Below the pieces are notes generated by a model. That model had not been told where the DNA came from and made no database searches. It worked only from the letters and a program-made list of their open reading frames with translations. This document shows positions 12,725-23,807 of a stretch of DNA of 64,000 nt, piece by piece. Numbering within the stretch: the first letter of the stretch is position 1; each line of letters begins with the position of its first letter. The stretch is taken from NCBI GenBank assembly GCA_014529385.2, contig CM043949.1:110761977-110825976 (forward strand), written 5' to 3'. The translations under genes were made by a program, and so were the position numbers. This DNA comes from Adiantum capillus-veneris (Eukaryota > Streptophyta > Polypodiopsida > Polypodiales > Pteridaceae).

Positions 12725-15700
12725 TTACTCTTGGGAAACATTGTAAGCATTGACAAGGTTTAGGTTATCCTTTAATTGTATGCCTTGCATCCATCTAGCA
12801 TCTTCAAAAGGATAATTCTTAAACTTAATAAGATATCGTCTGATAGTCTTACCGCCTCTTAATACCTTGTCTTCATGTCGGAGAATGGACTCGGGCTGCA
12901 GCACCTCCTCGTGGTCCTCGATCTCCGGTGGGTCTTCAATAGTTGGTTCTTGAGGTGGCTCTCCTTTGTAAGGCTTTAAGAGGCTCACGTGAAAAGCATT
13001 GTGTATGAGCCAATGATTGGGCAACTTAAGTTGATAGGCCATCTCATTGATTGGCCTAAGAATCTGGAAGGGACCATAGTACCTTTTTGCTAGTTTAGCA
13101 TAGTACTTTTGGTGGCCCGTAGGATTCTTTCCCGTCGTGTGCCTTAATCGAGCCTTGGGAAACTTTAACAAGACCCAATCATTTTCTTTAAAGGCATGGG
13201 CTCTTCTGTGCTTGTCAGCAGCAGCCTTTTGCCTTTGCTGTGAGATAGAGATAGCATCCTTAATCTTTTGGAAAGATTCTTGTAGGTCTCGGCTATACTC
13301 ATCTGCAGCGAAGATCTTCCCATGTACCTTAAGTAGCAAGGGACTTTTTGATCTTCCCTCAATTACCTCGAAAGGTGCTTTTCCTGTAGAAGTATGTACA
13401 GTGTTATTGTAAGCATACTCTACTAAGGGTAAGTACTTCTCCCATTGGGATCTTTGATCTACTTCCGTTACATAGGCTTTTAGTAGATCGAGAATAGTTA
13501 GGTTAGCTATTTCACTTTGGCCATCAGTTTGTGGATGATAGGCCGAAGAGAAGTTTAGCCTTGTTCCTAAATTCTCAAAGAGACCCTTCCAGAAATTACT
13601 GGTCATTCTAGGATCTCTATCCGACACTATGGACATTGGCAAGCCATGGTACTTAAAAATTTGTGAAATGAAGAGGGTTGCCATTTGATGGGCTTTGATA
13701 GTCTTTTTGACAGGTATAAAATGAGCTTGTTTACTGAACCTGTCTACTATCGTCCATATCCCCGTATTCCCATGGATAGACTTAGGCAATCCAAAGATAA
13801 AATCCATGGATATGCTCTCCCACGGTGAATTAGGGATTGGCAAGGGTTGAAGCAATCCAAGTTGCTTCCCTCTATCAAATTTTGTCTTTTGACATACCAC
13901 ACATTTGGAAACATACTCATGTATGTTCACTTTCATGGTAGGCCAATAGAAATATGTTTCAATTCCCTTTAGGGTAGACTGAATCCCTCTATGCCCCGCA
14001 TATGGGGGAGCATGAGATTCATACATTACTTTCTCACGTAGTGAGTTAGTAACGCATAGTCTATTGCCATAGAGAAGATAACCATCTTGTAAAGTAAATG
14101 GTTCTTCTTTCTTCCCTAATGCAAGGGCTGAAATCACATCTCTAAAATCGGGATCAATAGCATACTCATCTATCATTAAAGATAGATCATTGTGAGTTGC
14201 TATGGAAACCGCATTCACTCTCGGTCGTCTTGAGAGTGCATCGGCTACTTGATTATGCTTGCCAGCAATGTGAGCAATATGAAAATGAAATTGCGAAAGG
14301 AAATTTGCCCACCTCATTTGTTTGTCGGAGAGCTTGGTCTGCGTCATGAAGTACTTAAGACTTTGGTGATCCGTTCGCAGAATGAAAGGAGTCCCCAATA
14401 AATAGTGCTTCCATGAGTCTAAGGCATGTAGAACTGCAAGGAGTTCTTTTTCGTATATGCCTAGAGCTTGCTCAACAGGGTCGAGCCTTCGACTCTCATA
14501 GCCTATGGTGTGCCCTTCTTGGAGCAGAACAGCCCCAAGGCAATCACCACAAGCATCACATTGGACCTCAAATGGTTTTGAGAGATCCGGTAGTGTAAGC
14601 ACAGGTTGAGAGATAAGCTTTTCTTTAAGCTTTTCGAAAGCATTGTTCTCCTTAGCAGACCACGTATACCTAACATTTTTCTTTGTTAGGTCATGTAATG
14701 GTCCCGCAATTTGTGAGAACTTTTCTATGAAGCGTCTATAGTATGCACACATACCTATAAAGCTTCTTAGTTCATGAAGATTCCTTGGTTTAGGCCATCC
14801 TTTTATTACCTCTAACTTGGATGGATCCATTTGGATTCCATCTTGAGAGATAATGTGACCTAAATATTGAATCTCTTGCAAGAAAAATTCACTTTTCTTT
14901 CGATTAACATAAAGTTTATTCTCTCTTAAAACTTGAAATATTACCTGGAGGTGTTGCTTGTGTTCCTCCAATGAATTAGAGTAGATGATAATATCATCAA
15001 AGAACACTCCAGTGAAGGTTCGATGAGGCCTGAACAGCTTCTCCATCAAGCGGTTGAATGTGGCTGGTGCATTAATCAAGCCAAAAGGCATGACAATGTA
15101 TTCGTAAAGACCAAATGTAGTACGAAATGCGGTCTTTACAATGTCTTGATCAACTATCCTTATTTGATGGTAGCCACTTTTTAAGTCAATCCTACTGAAG
15201 TAGGTCGATCCTTGTAGCTTATCAAATAGGTCTTCTACCCGTGGAACGGGAAACCTATTCTTGATAGTGATCCTATTTAGTGCTCTATAGTCGACACACA
15301 TACGATATGTGCCGTCTTTCTTTTGCACTAATAGCACAGGTGAGCAAAATGGAGATGAGCTAGGCCTAACCATGCCCTTCTCAACTAAGTCATGCACTTG
15401 CCGCATAATCTCCTCTTGTTGAGCTTGAGAAACTCTATAAGGAGGTTTGTTAGGCGGTGAACTTCCTGGAAGAAGTTCAATTGCATGGTCGTCATTACCT
15501 CGTTTAGGAGGTAGCTCACAAGGGATGTCGTCAATAAAAACATCTTGAAACCCCTTGAGAAAATTGGATAACTCTAATTCCTTTTGGTTGCTTTTATTTT
15601 CTTTTGTTAAAGCATTAGGTTCATTTTGAGAATCTTTAACAAAAATCATGTACACGGAAATAGAGCTCTTTATTGACTTGTTGAAAGCTGGTGTATGTAC

Positions 15701-16372
15701 AATGGGGATGGTGTTACCCATCTCCCTAGCATCTATATACATGTCCTTTTCCCTGAACTTAAAGGAGATTCTCCTTTCAGGAAATTTAACATGGGCAGCC
15801 AGGCGGTCAAACCATGGTGCCCCTAGGATTACATCCTCATGCTTGAGAGGAGAGATAAAGAAGTCCTCTTTGTCCACATAGCCTTGGACATGAAGCCTCA
15901 ATTTCCCGATTAAGGGAGTGACTGAAGCTTCTTGCCCCTTGAAGGCACTGTCTGCGGGTAGGATATCTCCCATCTCGTAGGATTGTATGCCTAGCTTGGT
16001 GGCTAACTCCATAGATATAAAATTGTGAGTAGAACCAGGGTCAAAGAGAATAAAAGCATCATGTTCTCTTACCTTTCCCCAAGCATGGCATAGAGGAGAT
16101 CCTTTGTGGTGAGTTTGGTGAATCTCCTCCTCTTGGATTTCAACCAAAGAAGCTCGAGGAGGATCTTGGCGGTTGTTCTTTTGGGGACAAGCGCGGTACG
16201 CATGCCCTTGTTCGCCGCACTTGAAACACCGGTTATCTTTACGATAACGCTCAAGCTCTTCAGGAGAGAGTTTATTCTTTCCTTTGTAAACTCCCTTCTC
16301 TTTAGCTTTGTTGGAATTGCCCTTAGAAGACTTTTGGACATTGTCCTTCCCCTTAGGCTCATTGGAACCCTT
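12725..16372 (-). CDS. Element C pol polyprotein (open, gag truncated)
   Basis: An uninterrupted frame of about 1215 codons covers the end of Gag, zinc knuckle CFKCGEQGHAYRACP, protease (DPGS), RT with an intact FFDD active site, RNase H, integrase with HHCC and D,D,E residues, and the chromodomain. It keeps every catalytic residue that B lost. The Gag N-terminal region is missing. An ATG at 16,399 gives ten residues encoded by antisense LTR F before the frame joins Gag at 16,372, so that start is a chimera created by the junction. Element C has no PBS or 5' LTR of its own and so cannot be autonomous, but its Pol is the best preserved in the window. Confidence 0.88.
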   Translation of the reverse strand, partial: KGSNEPKGKDNVQKSSKGNSNKAKEKGVYKGKNKLSPEELERYRKDNRCFKCGEQGHAYRACPQKNNRQDPPRASLVEIQEEEIHQTHHKGSPLCHAWGKVREHDAFILFDPGSTHNFISMELATKLGIQSYEMGDILPADSAFKGQEASVTPLIGKLRLHVQGYVDKEDFFISPLKHEDVILGAPWFDRLAAHVKFPERRISFKFREKDMYIDAREMGNTIPIVHTPAFNKSIKSSISVYMIFVKDSQNEPNALTKENKSNQKELELSNFLKGFQDVFIDDIPCELPPKRGNDDHAIELLPGSSPPNKPPYRVSQAQQEEIMRQVHDLVEKGMVRPSSSPFCSPVLLVQKKDGTYRMCVDYRALNRITIKNRFPVPRVEDLFDKLQGSTYFSRIDLKSGYHQIRIVDQDIVKTAFRTTFGLYEYIVMPFGLINAPATFNRLMEKLFRPHRTFTGVFFDDIIIYSNSLEEHKQHLQVIFQVLRENKLYVNRKKSEFFLQEIQYLGHIISQDGIQMDPSKLEVIKGWPKPRNLHELRSFIGMCAYYRRFIEKFSQIAGPLHDLTKKNVRYTWSAKENNAFEKLKEKLISQPVLTLPDLSKPFEVQCDACGDCLGAVLLQEGHTIGYESRRLDPVEQALGIYEKELLAVLHALDSWKHYLLGTPFILRTDHQSLKYFMTQTKLSDKQMRWANFLSQFHFHIAHIAGKHNQVADALSRRPRVNAVSIATHNDLSLMIDEYAIDPDFRDVISALALGKKEEPFTLQDGYLLYGNRLCVTNSLREKVMYESHAPPYAGHRGIQSTLKGIETYFYWPTMKVNIHEYVSKCVVCQKTKFDRGKQLGLLQPLPIPNSPWESISMDFIFGLPKSIHGNTGIWTIVDRFSKQAHFIPVKKTIKAHQMATLFISQIFKYHGLPMSIVSDRDPRMTSNFWKGLFENLGTRLNFSSAYHPQTDGQSEIANLTILDLLKAYVTEVDQRSQWEKYLPLVEYAYNNTVHTSTGKAPFEVIEGRSKSPLLLKVHGKIFAADEYSRDLQESFQKIKDAISISQQRQKAAADKHRRAHAFKENDWVLLKFPKARLRHTTGKNPTGHQKYYAKLAKRYYGPFQILRPINEMAYQLKLPNHWLIHNAFHVSLLKPYKGEPPQEPTIEDPPEIEDHEEVLQPESILRHEDKVLRGGKTIRRYLIKFKNYPFEDARWMQGIQLKDNLNLVNAYNVSQE

Positions 16373-17050
16373 AAGATTTAGCTCCATTAAGACTTCCATA
16401 GGATAAGGTTCCTAATTTTTTATTCAATTGTCGAAAGGCCAATATAGGGGAAAATTGGATGGTCATGGGAAGACTAAAAAGTCTTCCCACATCCCTATCA
16501 AGGAGGGGGCGATCCATGAGAGTAGGGGATGAGAGAGAAACACACACACGAACACACACACTCTCCAAGGCTTCCCCTTTACACAAAGGGAATACGGAAC
16601 ACATGTCAAGATCCTAGGTCAGTTACCCCCAACCTCTCCTCAAATCCTATTGGATGGCCATAGAGGTGGACCAATGAGAATTAGGCTAGAGTAAATTTAG
16701 TCCAATCAATTTAAAAATTCTTGATAAAATAACCAATAGAAATTAAGCTCCCTTGAAGACTATTGGACAGTATACCAAACAAGGGGTCCAATGAGCACCT
16801 AGCAGCCCAATGGCTTGCCTGATTCCAATTGGCTAGAAGACAAAAAGGTCCAATGAGAGTTTAAATGAAATATTTAAATACCTAAAGCTCTCACAAAAGG
16901 GGAAAGGGGGACACTTGTCAAAAGGCTAACAACTATGCTTATAATTTGTGATTGGCTAAACTTTACAGGAGCCAATGGGAGGCTAGGATGAGCATTTAGC
17001 AAGAGGGGAACAAGATGAGAGAAGGGGGATGCATTTACTCTAGCACAATG

Positions 17051-17090
<40 letters not shown>

Positions 17091-17790
17091 CTCATGTGTG
17101 CAAGAAGATCTCCATCTCCTTCTCCAAGCATTGAGAAGTAGAGGCCTACACCAACAAATCTTGGCTATGGAATGCAAATCCAACCAATAGCCAAGCTTCA
17201 ATGGCATGCTCATCTCCTCTACCATGCTAATTACTAAGCTAAGCTATGCTATTAGAGTGATTATGTGAGGAGAATACTTCTTTTTCATAAGATACCTCTT
17301 CTTCCTCTCAATCTATCCTCATTCCTTGCTAGCTCTCACCATTTTTGAAGGTGTGTGAGGTCTTGGGACTGAGGCTAGGGACACTAGGTGTGATTTTCAA
17401 GCATAATTTGGTGCATGAAGCTTCCATCTTCATTGCACCAACGAGTTTTTTTCAAGCATAATTTGCTACATGAAGCTTCCATCTTCATTGCACCAACGAG
17501 TTTTGTCAAGGAACACAAGAATTGTATTGTACAAAAGTCTCCTTTGATGAGAGAAGCTATAATACAAAGCCTTTATGGAGGGGGTACTGGCTCCATTCGG
17601 TCCTCAACTGTTATCAATTGTTCTATTTCTCTCTCTTTTCAATATTGTCAATGCCAAATTAGCTAGGTGTAAATTGCTCTTTCTCAATTAAGTACTCTCT
17701 CTATGCTCATTAGGAACTTGTTCTTAATAAAATGCTCATTATGTTATCAATTTTTGCTACACACAAGTTACTAGTGCATTAAATGTTACA
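16373..17790 (+). repeat. LTR F, family 1, lacking about 210 bp of its 5' end
   Basis: This matches the reverse complement of LTR E from about 22,090 down to 20,722, including the ATTGG/CCAAT block and the terminal region GTTATCAA...GTGCATTAA. It ends in TTACA at 17,790. No PBS follows, so the internal region is lost. Its 5' end is cut at 16,373 by the junction with block C. Open frames at 17,415-17,666 are part of the LTR. Confidence 0.87.
17053..17089 (+). repeat. AC microsatellite in LTR F
   Basis: A 37-bp AC run at the position where LTR E has the short GT run near 21,399 and LTR B the one near 5,208. It is an expansion of an LTR-borne seed. Confidence 0.95.
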
Positions 17791-18570
17791 CTCAGCATAG
17801 TGAGGTATGAGTGGCCAAGCTTCTACATTGATGACCCTTCTTGAAAACGTGGAATCTATTGAGACGTCCTTTGATGTCACATGTGCTACATTTGTTCCTT
17901 GAAGCACCCATCGACTTCATCTCTTACACTACATGCTTTTGTTTGACAAATTTATAGTATGCATAAAGAGTGTCCTGTAATTGGCACTTTCATTAGGCAC
18001 TCTTCCTTTGTTTCTCCCAAGCACGCACCTTGCATGACAGGTACTTCAAGTCCAAATGCTCAACTCCAATAAGAGCGTATACCAAAGGCACTTTTTAACC
18101 ACCAGGTTTTTTCCCTTTGGTCATCCAGGTTTTAGACCCTAATCTAGAAACCATCATCATCATCTTCTTGTATATATTACTTCTACATCAGCGATAAGGA
18201 AATGGATGTGCTTCAACATTGGCTACCTGTAGTAGAAAATTCAAATTGTAGTGGACCTTGAAAGAAAATCCATCATAAAGTCCATGCCACAAAGAGGATC
18301 ATTTCTACAAGGTAAGACACATCAACATCCATCTTTACGGTGGCTAAGATTAGCATAAAAGAGGTGAATACACAACAAGAAGGAAAGTTGCCTCAAAAAT
18401 CAAAGATCAACAACATGGCAGCTATGCATCACTCAAGGAAGGGGGGAGCTTCGTCAACGACAACGCACTTCCCAAGTTGAGGATCAACCTTGAAGACAAA
18501 GCTGAAGACAACCCTATGACAAGACTGCACAAGGTCGTGTCAGGGGCGACACAATTTAGGAAGGGGGGAA
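17791..18570 (+). other. Unassigned segment ending in a polypurine tract
   Basis: No open frame of note. The end (18,434-18,570) carries two purine tracts, GGAAGGGGGGAGC and AGGAAGGGGGGAA. The second abuts TGTTACGAGA, the start of an LTR-like arm. This fits the 3' end of an unrelated + strand LTR retrotransposon. Coding similarity upstream is too decayed to name. Confidence 0.4.
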
Positions 18571-18943
18571 TGTTACGAGAAAGACCAAACGAGTGCCCAA
18601 TTGGTCGACACGTAGCTGGACACCACATTTGTACTCTTTAGTTTTTCAAGCTAGTGTAGTAATACTCTGTGTAAATCCTGATTCCATAGTAGCAGGTCCA
18701 TTCTCTGAGTTGTAATGCTATCATGACATTTGTAAAAGTCCGTGTGATAAATGGCCAATGGCCGATTCACATGGACTTTTACAAATGTCATGATAGCATT
18801 ACAACTCGGGGAATTAACCTGCTACTCTGGAATCACGATTTACACAGAATTACTACACTAGCTCAAAAAACTAATAGAGTACAAATGTGGTTTTCGGCTA
18901 CATGTCTGACCAATTGGGTGCCCGTTCGGTCTGTCTCATAACA
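18571..18943. repeat. Inverted repeat, 177-bp arms, 19-bp spacer (foldback of an LTR start)
   Basis: The left arm 18,571-18,747 and right arm 18,767-18,943 are imperfect reverse complements of equal length, roughly 85% alike by eye. The spacer 18,748-18,766 is itself partly palindromic (GGCCAATGGCC). The left arm begins TGTTACGAG directly after a polypurine tract, so each arm looks like the first 177 bp of an LTR, head to head. The right arm directly abuts family-1 gag of element D. Confidence 0.9.
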
Positions 18944-20614
18944 CTATTCATAAATATGTAGACAAGTTTTGGGATTTACATCTCAAATCCACTGTCTACA
19001 AAAAGATGGATTTTGGAGAGCAAAAACAACAATTTTGTGCGGGTTTATCTGAGGATATGGCGGAGTATGTTTCCAAAGGCCAAGCACCATATCTGTAGTC
19101 ATACACTTCAAGAATCAACTTCCAACAAGGGGCTAAGAGAAATTTTAAGCCAGGACCGTAATGAGCCTAAGGGGAAGGACAATGTCCAAAAGTCTCCCAA
19201 AGGCAACGCCAACAACAAAAAAGCTAAGGAGAAGGGAGTCTATAAAGGAAAAAATAAACTCTCTCCTGAAGAGCTAGAGCATTATAAAAAATATAACCGT
19301 TGTTTCAACTGAGGGGAGAAAAGGGCATGGCTATTGTGCTTGCCCCCAAAAAAATACACGTAATGAGTCTCCTAGACCTACCTTGGTTGAAATTCAAGAA
19401 GAAGATGCTCATCACAAAGGATCTCCTCTATGTCATGCTTGGGGAAAGGTAAGAGAACATGATGCCTTCATTCTCTTTGACCCTGGTTCTAATCACAATT
19501 TCATATTCACACAGTTGGCCACCAAGCTAGGCATCCAAGCCTATGAGATGGGAGATGTCCTACCTGCCAATGGTGCTTTCAAGGGGCAAGAAGCCTCAGT
19601 CACTCCCTTAATTGAGAAATTGAGGCTCTATGTCCAAAGCTATGTGGACAAGGAGGATTTATTCATCTCTCCTCTCAAACACGAGGATGTAATCCTAGGG
19701 GCACCATGGTTGATCGCATGGATGCCAATGTTAAATTCCCTGAAAGATAAATCTACTTTAGGTATAGGGAAAAAAAAATGTACATAGATGCTAAGGAGTT
19801 GGGTAGTACCATACCCATTGTACATAAGCAAGCTTTTAATAAGTCAATAAAGAGCTCTATTTCTATGTACATGATTTTTGTTAAAGATTCTCAAAATGAA
19901 CCTAATGTTTTAGTCGCAAAAGAAGATATAAACAATCAAAAGGAATTAGAGTTATCCAATTTTCTCAAGGGATTCCAAGATGTTTTTATTGACGACATCC
20001 CTTGTGAGCTACCTCTCAACCAAGGGGATGAAGACCATGCAATTGAACTTCTTCCAGGAAGCTCACCACCTAATAAACCTCCTTACAGAGTTTCTCAAGC
20101 TCAACAAGAGGAGATTATGCAGCAACTGCATGAGTCGGTTGAGAAAGGCATGGTTAGGCCTAGCTCATCTCCATTTTGTTCACCAGTGTTATTAGTGCAA
20201 AAGAAAGATGGCACATATCGTATGTGTGTCGACTATAGAGCACTAAATAGGATCACTATCAATAATAGGTTTATCGTTCCATGGGTAGAAGACCTATTTG
20301 ATAAGCTACAGGGGTCAACCTACTTCAATAGGATTGACCTAAAAAGTGGCTACCATCAAATAAGGATAGTTGATCAAGACATTGTAAAGATTGCATTTTG
20401 CACTATGTTTGGTCTTTACGAGTACATTGTCATGCCTTTTGGCTTGACCAGTGCACCAGCCACATTTAACCGCTTGATGGAGAAGCTATTCAGGCCTCAC
20501 CAAACCCTTATTGGAGTGTTCTTTGATGATATAATCATCTACTCTAATTCATTAGACAAACACAATCAACACCTCCAGGTAATATTTTAAGTTTTACGAG
20601 AGAATAAACTTTAT
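18944..20614 (+). pseudogene. Element D: chromovirus gag-protease-RT fragment
   Basis: The translation follows B and C from the Gag segment HKYVDKFWDL to the RT segment after SNSLDKHNQHLQV. The order is Gag, zinc knuckle, protease (FDPGSNHNFI near 19,478), RT with FFDD intact near 20,523. Breaks: the second Cys of the knuckle is a TGA near 19,311, followed by a frameshift; another frameshift lies near 19,710 after GAPW; TAA follows QVIF at 20,588-20,590. The 5' part of gag is cut by the inverted repeat. The 3' part stops at 20,614 against the leader of element E, so RNase H and integrase are missing. It is more diverged from B and C than they are from each other. Confidence 0.9.
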
Positions 20615-20721
20615 ATTATATTCTACTTACTCTTTTGCAATTAATAACACCAACCATTTGTGGCAAGCTTGAGGACCTCCCTTCTTGAGAAAGAAAGAGA
20701 AACCAATAGCTCTGATACCGA
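20615..20721 (-). promoter_or_regulatory. Element E leader with initiator-Met primer-binding site
   Basis: On the minus strand GGTATCAGAGC (20,709-20,719) is an exact match to the core of the plant iMet PBS, two bases inside the LTR end. The short leader beside it matches the leader of G. The internal region stops after about 100 bp at the junction with D. Confidence 0.8.
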
Positions 20722-22297
20722 TGTATCAATTAATGCACTAATAACTTGTGTGTAGCGGAAATTGATAACATAGTAAGCATTTCATTAAGGACAAGTTCCT
20801 AATGAGCATAGAGAGAGTGTTTAATTTGAGAAAGCAACATAGAAATTTACACCTAGCTAGTCTAGCATAGACAATACTTGAAAAGAGAGAGAAATAGAAC
20901 AATTGACAATAGTTGAGGACCGGATTTACATGGAGTCGGCCCCCCCTCCAAAAAGGCTTTGTATTATAGCTTCTCCCATCAAAGGAGACTTTTGTACAAT
21001 ATAATCTTTGTGCTCCTAGACAAAACTCGTTGGTGCAATGAAGATGGAAGCTTCATGCACCAAATTATGCTTGAAAAACACACCTAGTGTCCCTAGCCTC
21101 AGTCCGAAGACCTCACACACCTTCAAAAATAGTGAGAGCTAGCAGGGAATGAGGAAAGATTGAGAGGAAGAAGATGTATCTTACAAGAAAGAAGTATTCT
21201 CCTCACATAATCACTCTAATAGAATAGATTAATTAGCTTAGTAATTAGCATGGTAGAGGAGATGAGCATGCCATTGAAGCTCAGCTGTTGGTTGGATTTG
21301 CATTCCATAGCCAAGAGTTGTTGGTGTAGGCCTCTACTTCTCAATGTTTGGAGAAGGAGAAGGAGAAGGAGATGGAGTTCTTGCTCAACAAATAAGTTGT
21401 CTGTGTGTGTGTGCGTGTAGCAAAGTGAGTTAGACTAAAAATGCCAACTCTCTCTCTACTTGGTCGACCCCTCTTGCTTTCTGATCTTGCTGGCTTCCCA
21501 TTGGTTCCTGCAAGGCTTAGCCAATAACAAATAAGAAGCATAATAGATAGCCTTATGACATGTGTCCCCTTTTCCCCTTTTGTGAGAGCTTTAGGTATTT
21601 AAATAATTTATTTAAAATCTCATTGGACCTTTTTGTCTTCTGGCCAATAGGAATCAAGCAAGCCATTGGGTTGCTGGATGCTCATTGGACCCCTTGATAG
21701 ACTGTCCAATAGTCTTCTACGGAGTTTAATTTCTATAGGTTCTTTTATCAAGAATTTTTAAATTGATTAAACTAATTTTACTCTAGCCTAATTCTCATTG
21801 GTCCACCTCTATGGCTCCAATAGGATTTGAGGGGAGATTGGGGGCAACTGGCCTAAGAGCCTACCATGTGTCCATTCTTCCCTTTGGGGAGAGCTTGGAA
21901 GAGTGTGTGTGTGTGTGTGTGTGTGTTTCTCTCTCTTCTCCTATAGGGCTCGCCCCCTCCTTCCTAGGGACGTGGGAAGACTTTTTAGTCTTCCCATAAC
22001 CATCCAATTTTCCCCCACCTTTGGCCATTGGACTTTTAATTAGTTTTTGGAGCTTTAGCCTATGGAAGTCTTAATGGAACTGAACCTTAGGTCTTTTAAG
22101 CCCCATTGAAGCACATTGCTCTTTTGCAGACTGTCCCCTTTTGGATCCCTATTTTCCCTCCTTTGGATCCCTGTTGAGACTGGTCTAGCAGCCTTACCAA
22201 TATTCTAGCTTTGACTCCCCTGGTACTTCCCAATATTAAATGATCAGTTTAACATGAGAAAATCATTTGGGAGAATTAGATATTAGTTTTTATGACA
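20722..22297 (-). repeat. LTR E, complete family-1 LTR (1576 bp)
   Basis: Own-orientation ends are TGTCATAA and GATACA, with the PBS just inside. The length equals that of LTR B. It contains the ATTGG/CCAAT block and a GT microsatellite at 21,903-21,926. This is the reference LTR for the family here. It is not a solo LTR, because about 100 bp of internal leader is still attached. Confidence 0.9.
21903..21926 (+). repeat. GT microsatellite in LTR E
   Basis: A 24-bp run at the same LTR position as the short GT run in LTR B (5,701) and the AC run in LTR G (22,505). Confidence 0.9.
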
Positions 22298-22486
22298 AAA
22301 ACCATGATCATGGCATACTTGGTATTACTGCAAGAGACCATAAATAAGCAAGGTGAAGACTTATGAGCACTTGCAATGGAGAATAGCATGCTAAGGGTTC
22401 TTATTGTTGATAATGAGCATCCGAAGAGTACATTTGAGATGCAAAAAACAGGTTTGATGAAACTTGAAGATGAAGTCAAATAGTGT
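22298..22486. other. Unassigned 189-bp segment
   Basis: It lies between the terminus of LTR E and the truncated LTR G. It matches nothing else in the window and has no convincing open frame. Confidence 0.5.
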
Positions 22487-22501
22487 GTACGGAGATGAGA
22501 G

Positions 22502-22571
<70 letters not shown>

Positions 22572-23697
22572 CTAGGGAGATCACCTTTTCACTTAAAGCA
22601 TAAAGGACACATGTCATGCTCCTAGCTAGGTTGCCCACAATTAATTCCGAACCCTATTGGGTAGCTAATATGAAGGACCAATGAGAATTAAGATTTATAA
22701 AATCAAGCGTGAACCTCATTGGGATTTCCCACAAAGAGAAGCAATAAGAATTGAGCCCTACATGAGCTAGCTTAGATCCTATTGGACAATCTACCAAGGG
22801 GGACCAATGAGAATTAAGCAACCCACGAGCAAGCTTAAATCCTATTCGCTAGCCTACCTTGAGAGCCAAAAGAATTTAGCTTGATTTAATTAAAGAATTA
22901 AGCTTTCTTTCCAAAGAGGGAATAAAGGACACTTGTCACAAGACTAACCCTCTGGCTTGATATGAAGAAAGCCATTCAATGGCTAGCCCCTAGTATGGAC
23001 CAATAGCCTTCAACCTAATGAATTCTTGGAAATTCAATGAAAACTCAATCTTGCACCTCACACAAGAATACTCATGAGGTTAGAGTCTCCTTCTCATGTG
23101 TGGGAGAAGTCGAGAAGGCTACACCAACAACACTTGACCATAGAATGCAAATCCAAGCAAGTGCCAAGCTCCAAGCATGCTCATCTTCTTCACCATCTCC
23201 ATTACTAAGCTATGCTATGCTCTATGAGTGGACTAATGTGAGAGGAATACAAATGAATAATCCTTCTTCTTCTCTATCCTCACTCCTTGCTAGATCTCTC
23301 CTCCTTTGAAAGTGTTTGAGGTCTTGGGATTGAGTCCAAGCTAAGTTTTACTGCATGCGTGAAGCATAATTCTGGTGCATGAAGCTTTCCATCTTCATGG
23401 CAGCAAATGGTCTTAAGGAACACAAAGATTTTATTGTATACAAGTCTCTCTTTGTGGAAGAATCTACAATACAAAGTTCTTTTGGAGGGGGAAATCCGAT
23501 CCTCAGTTGTTGTCAATCTCAATTCCTCTCTCTCTTTCAAGTTATTGTTCATGCCAAGCTAGCTAGTTATGTTGTTTCTTGTTGTAGACTCCAGCCAAGC
23601 ACTCTCTCTTTCTTCATTAGGAATCTCCTTAATGAAATGATTTCTATTATCAATATAATTTTGCTACGGTTTATGATATTAACACAATTTTGTTACA
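22487..23697 (+). repeat. LTR G, diverged family-1 LTR, 5' truncated
   Basis: Similar in order to LTR F (AC run, ATTGG/CCAAT pairs, GGACACATGTCA-type segments, TTACA terminus) but clearly diverged. It ends immediately before a PBS and a Gag start, so it is the 5' LTR of element G. Its outer end (U3 start) is missing. Confidence 0.82.
22505..22572 (+). repeat. AC microsatellite in LTR G
   Basis: A run of about 68 bp with a single G interruption near its end, at the LTR-borne microsatellite site. Confidence 0.95.
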
Positions 23698-23698
23698 T

Positions 23699-23710
23699 TG
23701 GCATCAGAGC
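23699..23710 (+). promoter_or_regulatory. Primer-binding site of element G (initiator-Met type)
   Basis: TGGCATCAGAGC differs by one base from the plant iMet PBS and follows the LTR terminus by one base. A leader of about 100 bp separates it from the Gag ATG at 23,808. Confidence 0.82.
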
Positions 23711-23807
23711 ATAGGCTACTCTTTTCTTGCTTAAGAAGAGAGGTCCTAGGTTAGACTACATAGGTTGGAATTATCTCTTTCAAGAACACACATAATTTTT
23801 GTTTAGC

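Larger units (their letters stand above)
11682..16372 (-). mobile_element. Element C: 4.7-kb near-identical duplicate of part of element B
   Basis: The block matches 5,414-10,087 in the same orientation with only scattered single-base differences and a net 17-bp length gain. Both ends are abrupt: 11,682 cuts into an LTR, and 16,372 cuts into gag just before the Gly-Ser-Asn-Glu-Pro segment. No terminal structure of a retrotransposon lies at either junction, so this is not a simple insertion. Confidence 0.9.

Noticed and set aside
20722..22297. LTR E as a solo LTR
   Set aside because: About 100 bp of internal leader with the PBS is still attached, so it is a truncated element.
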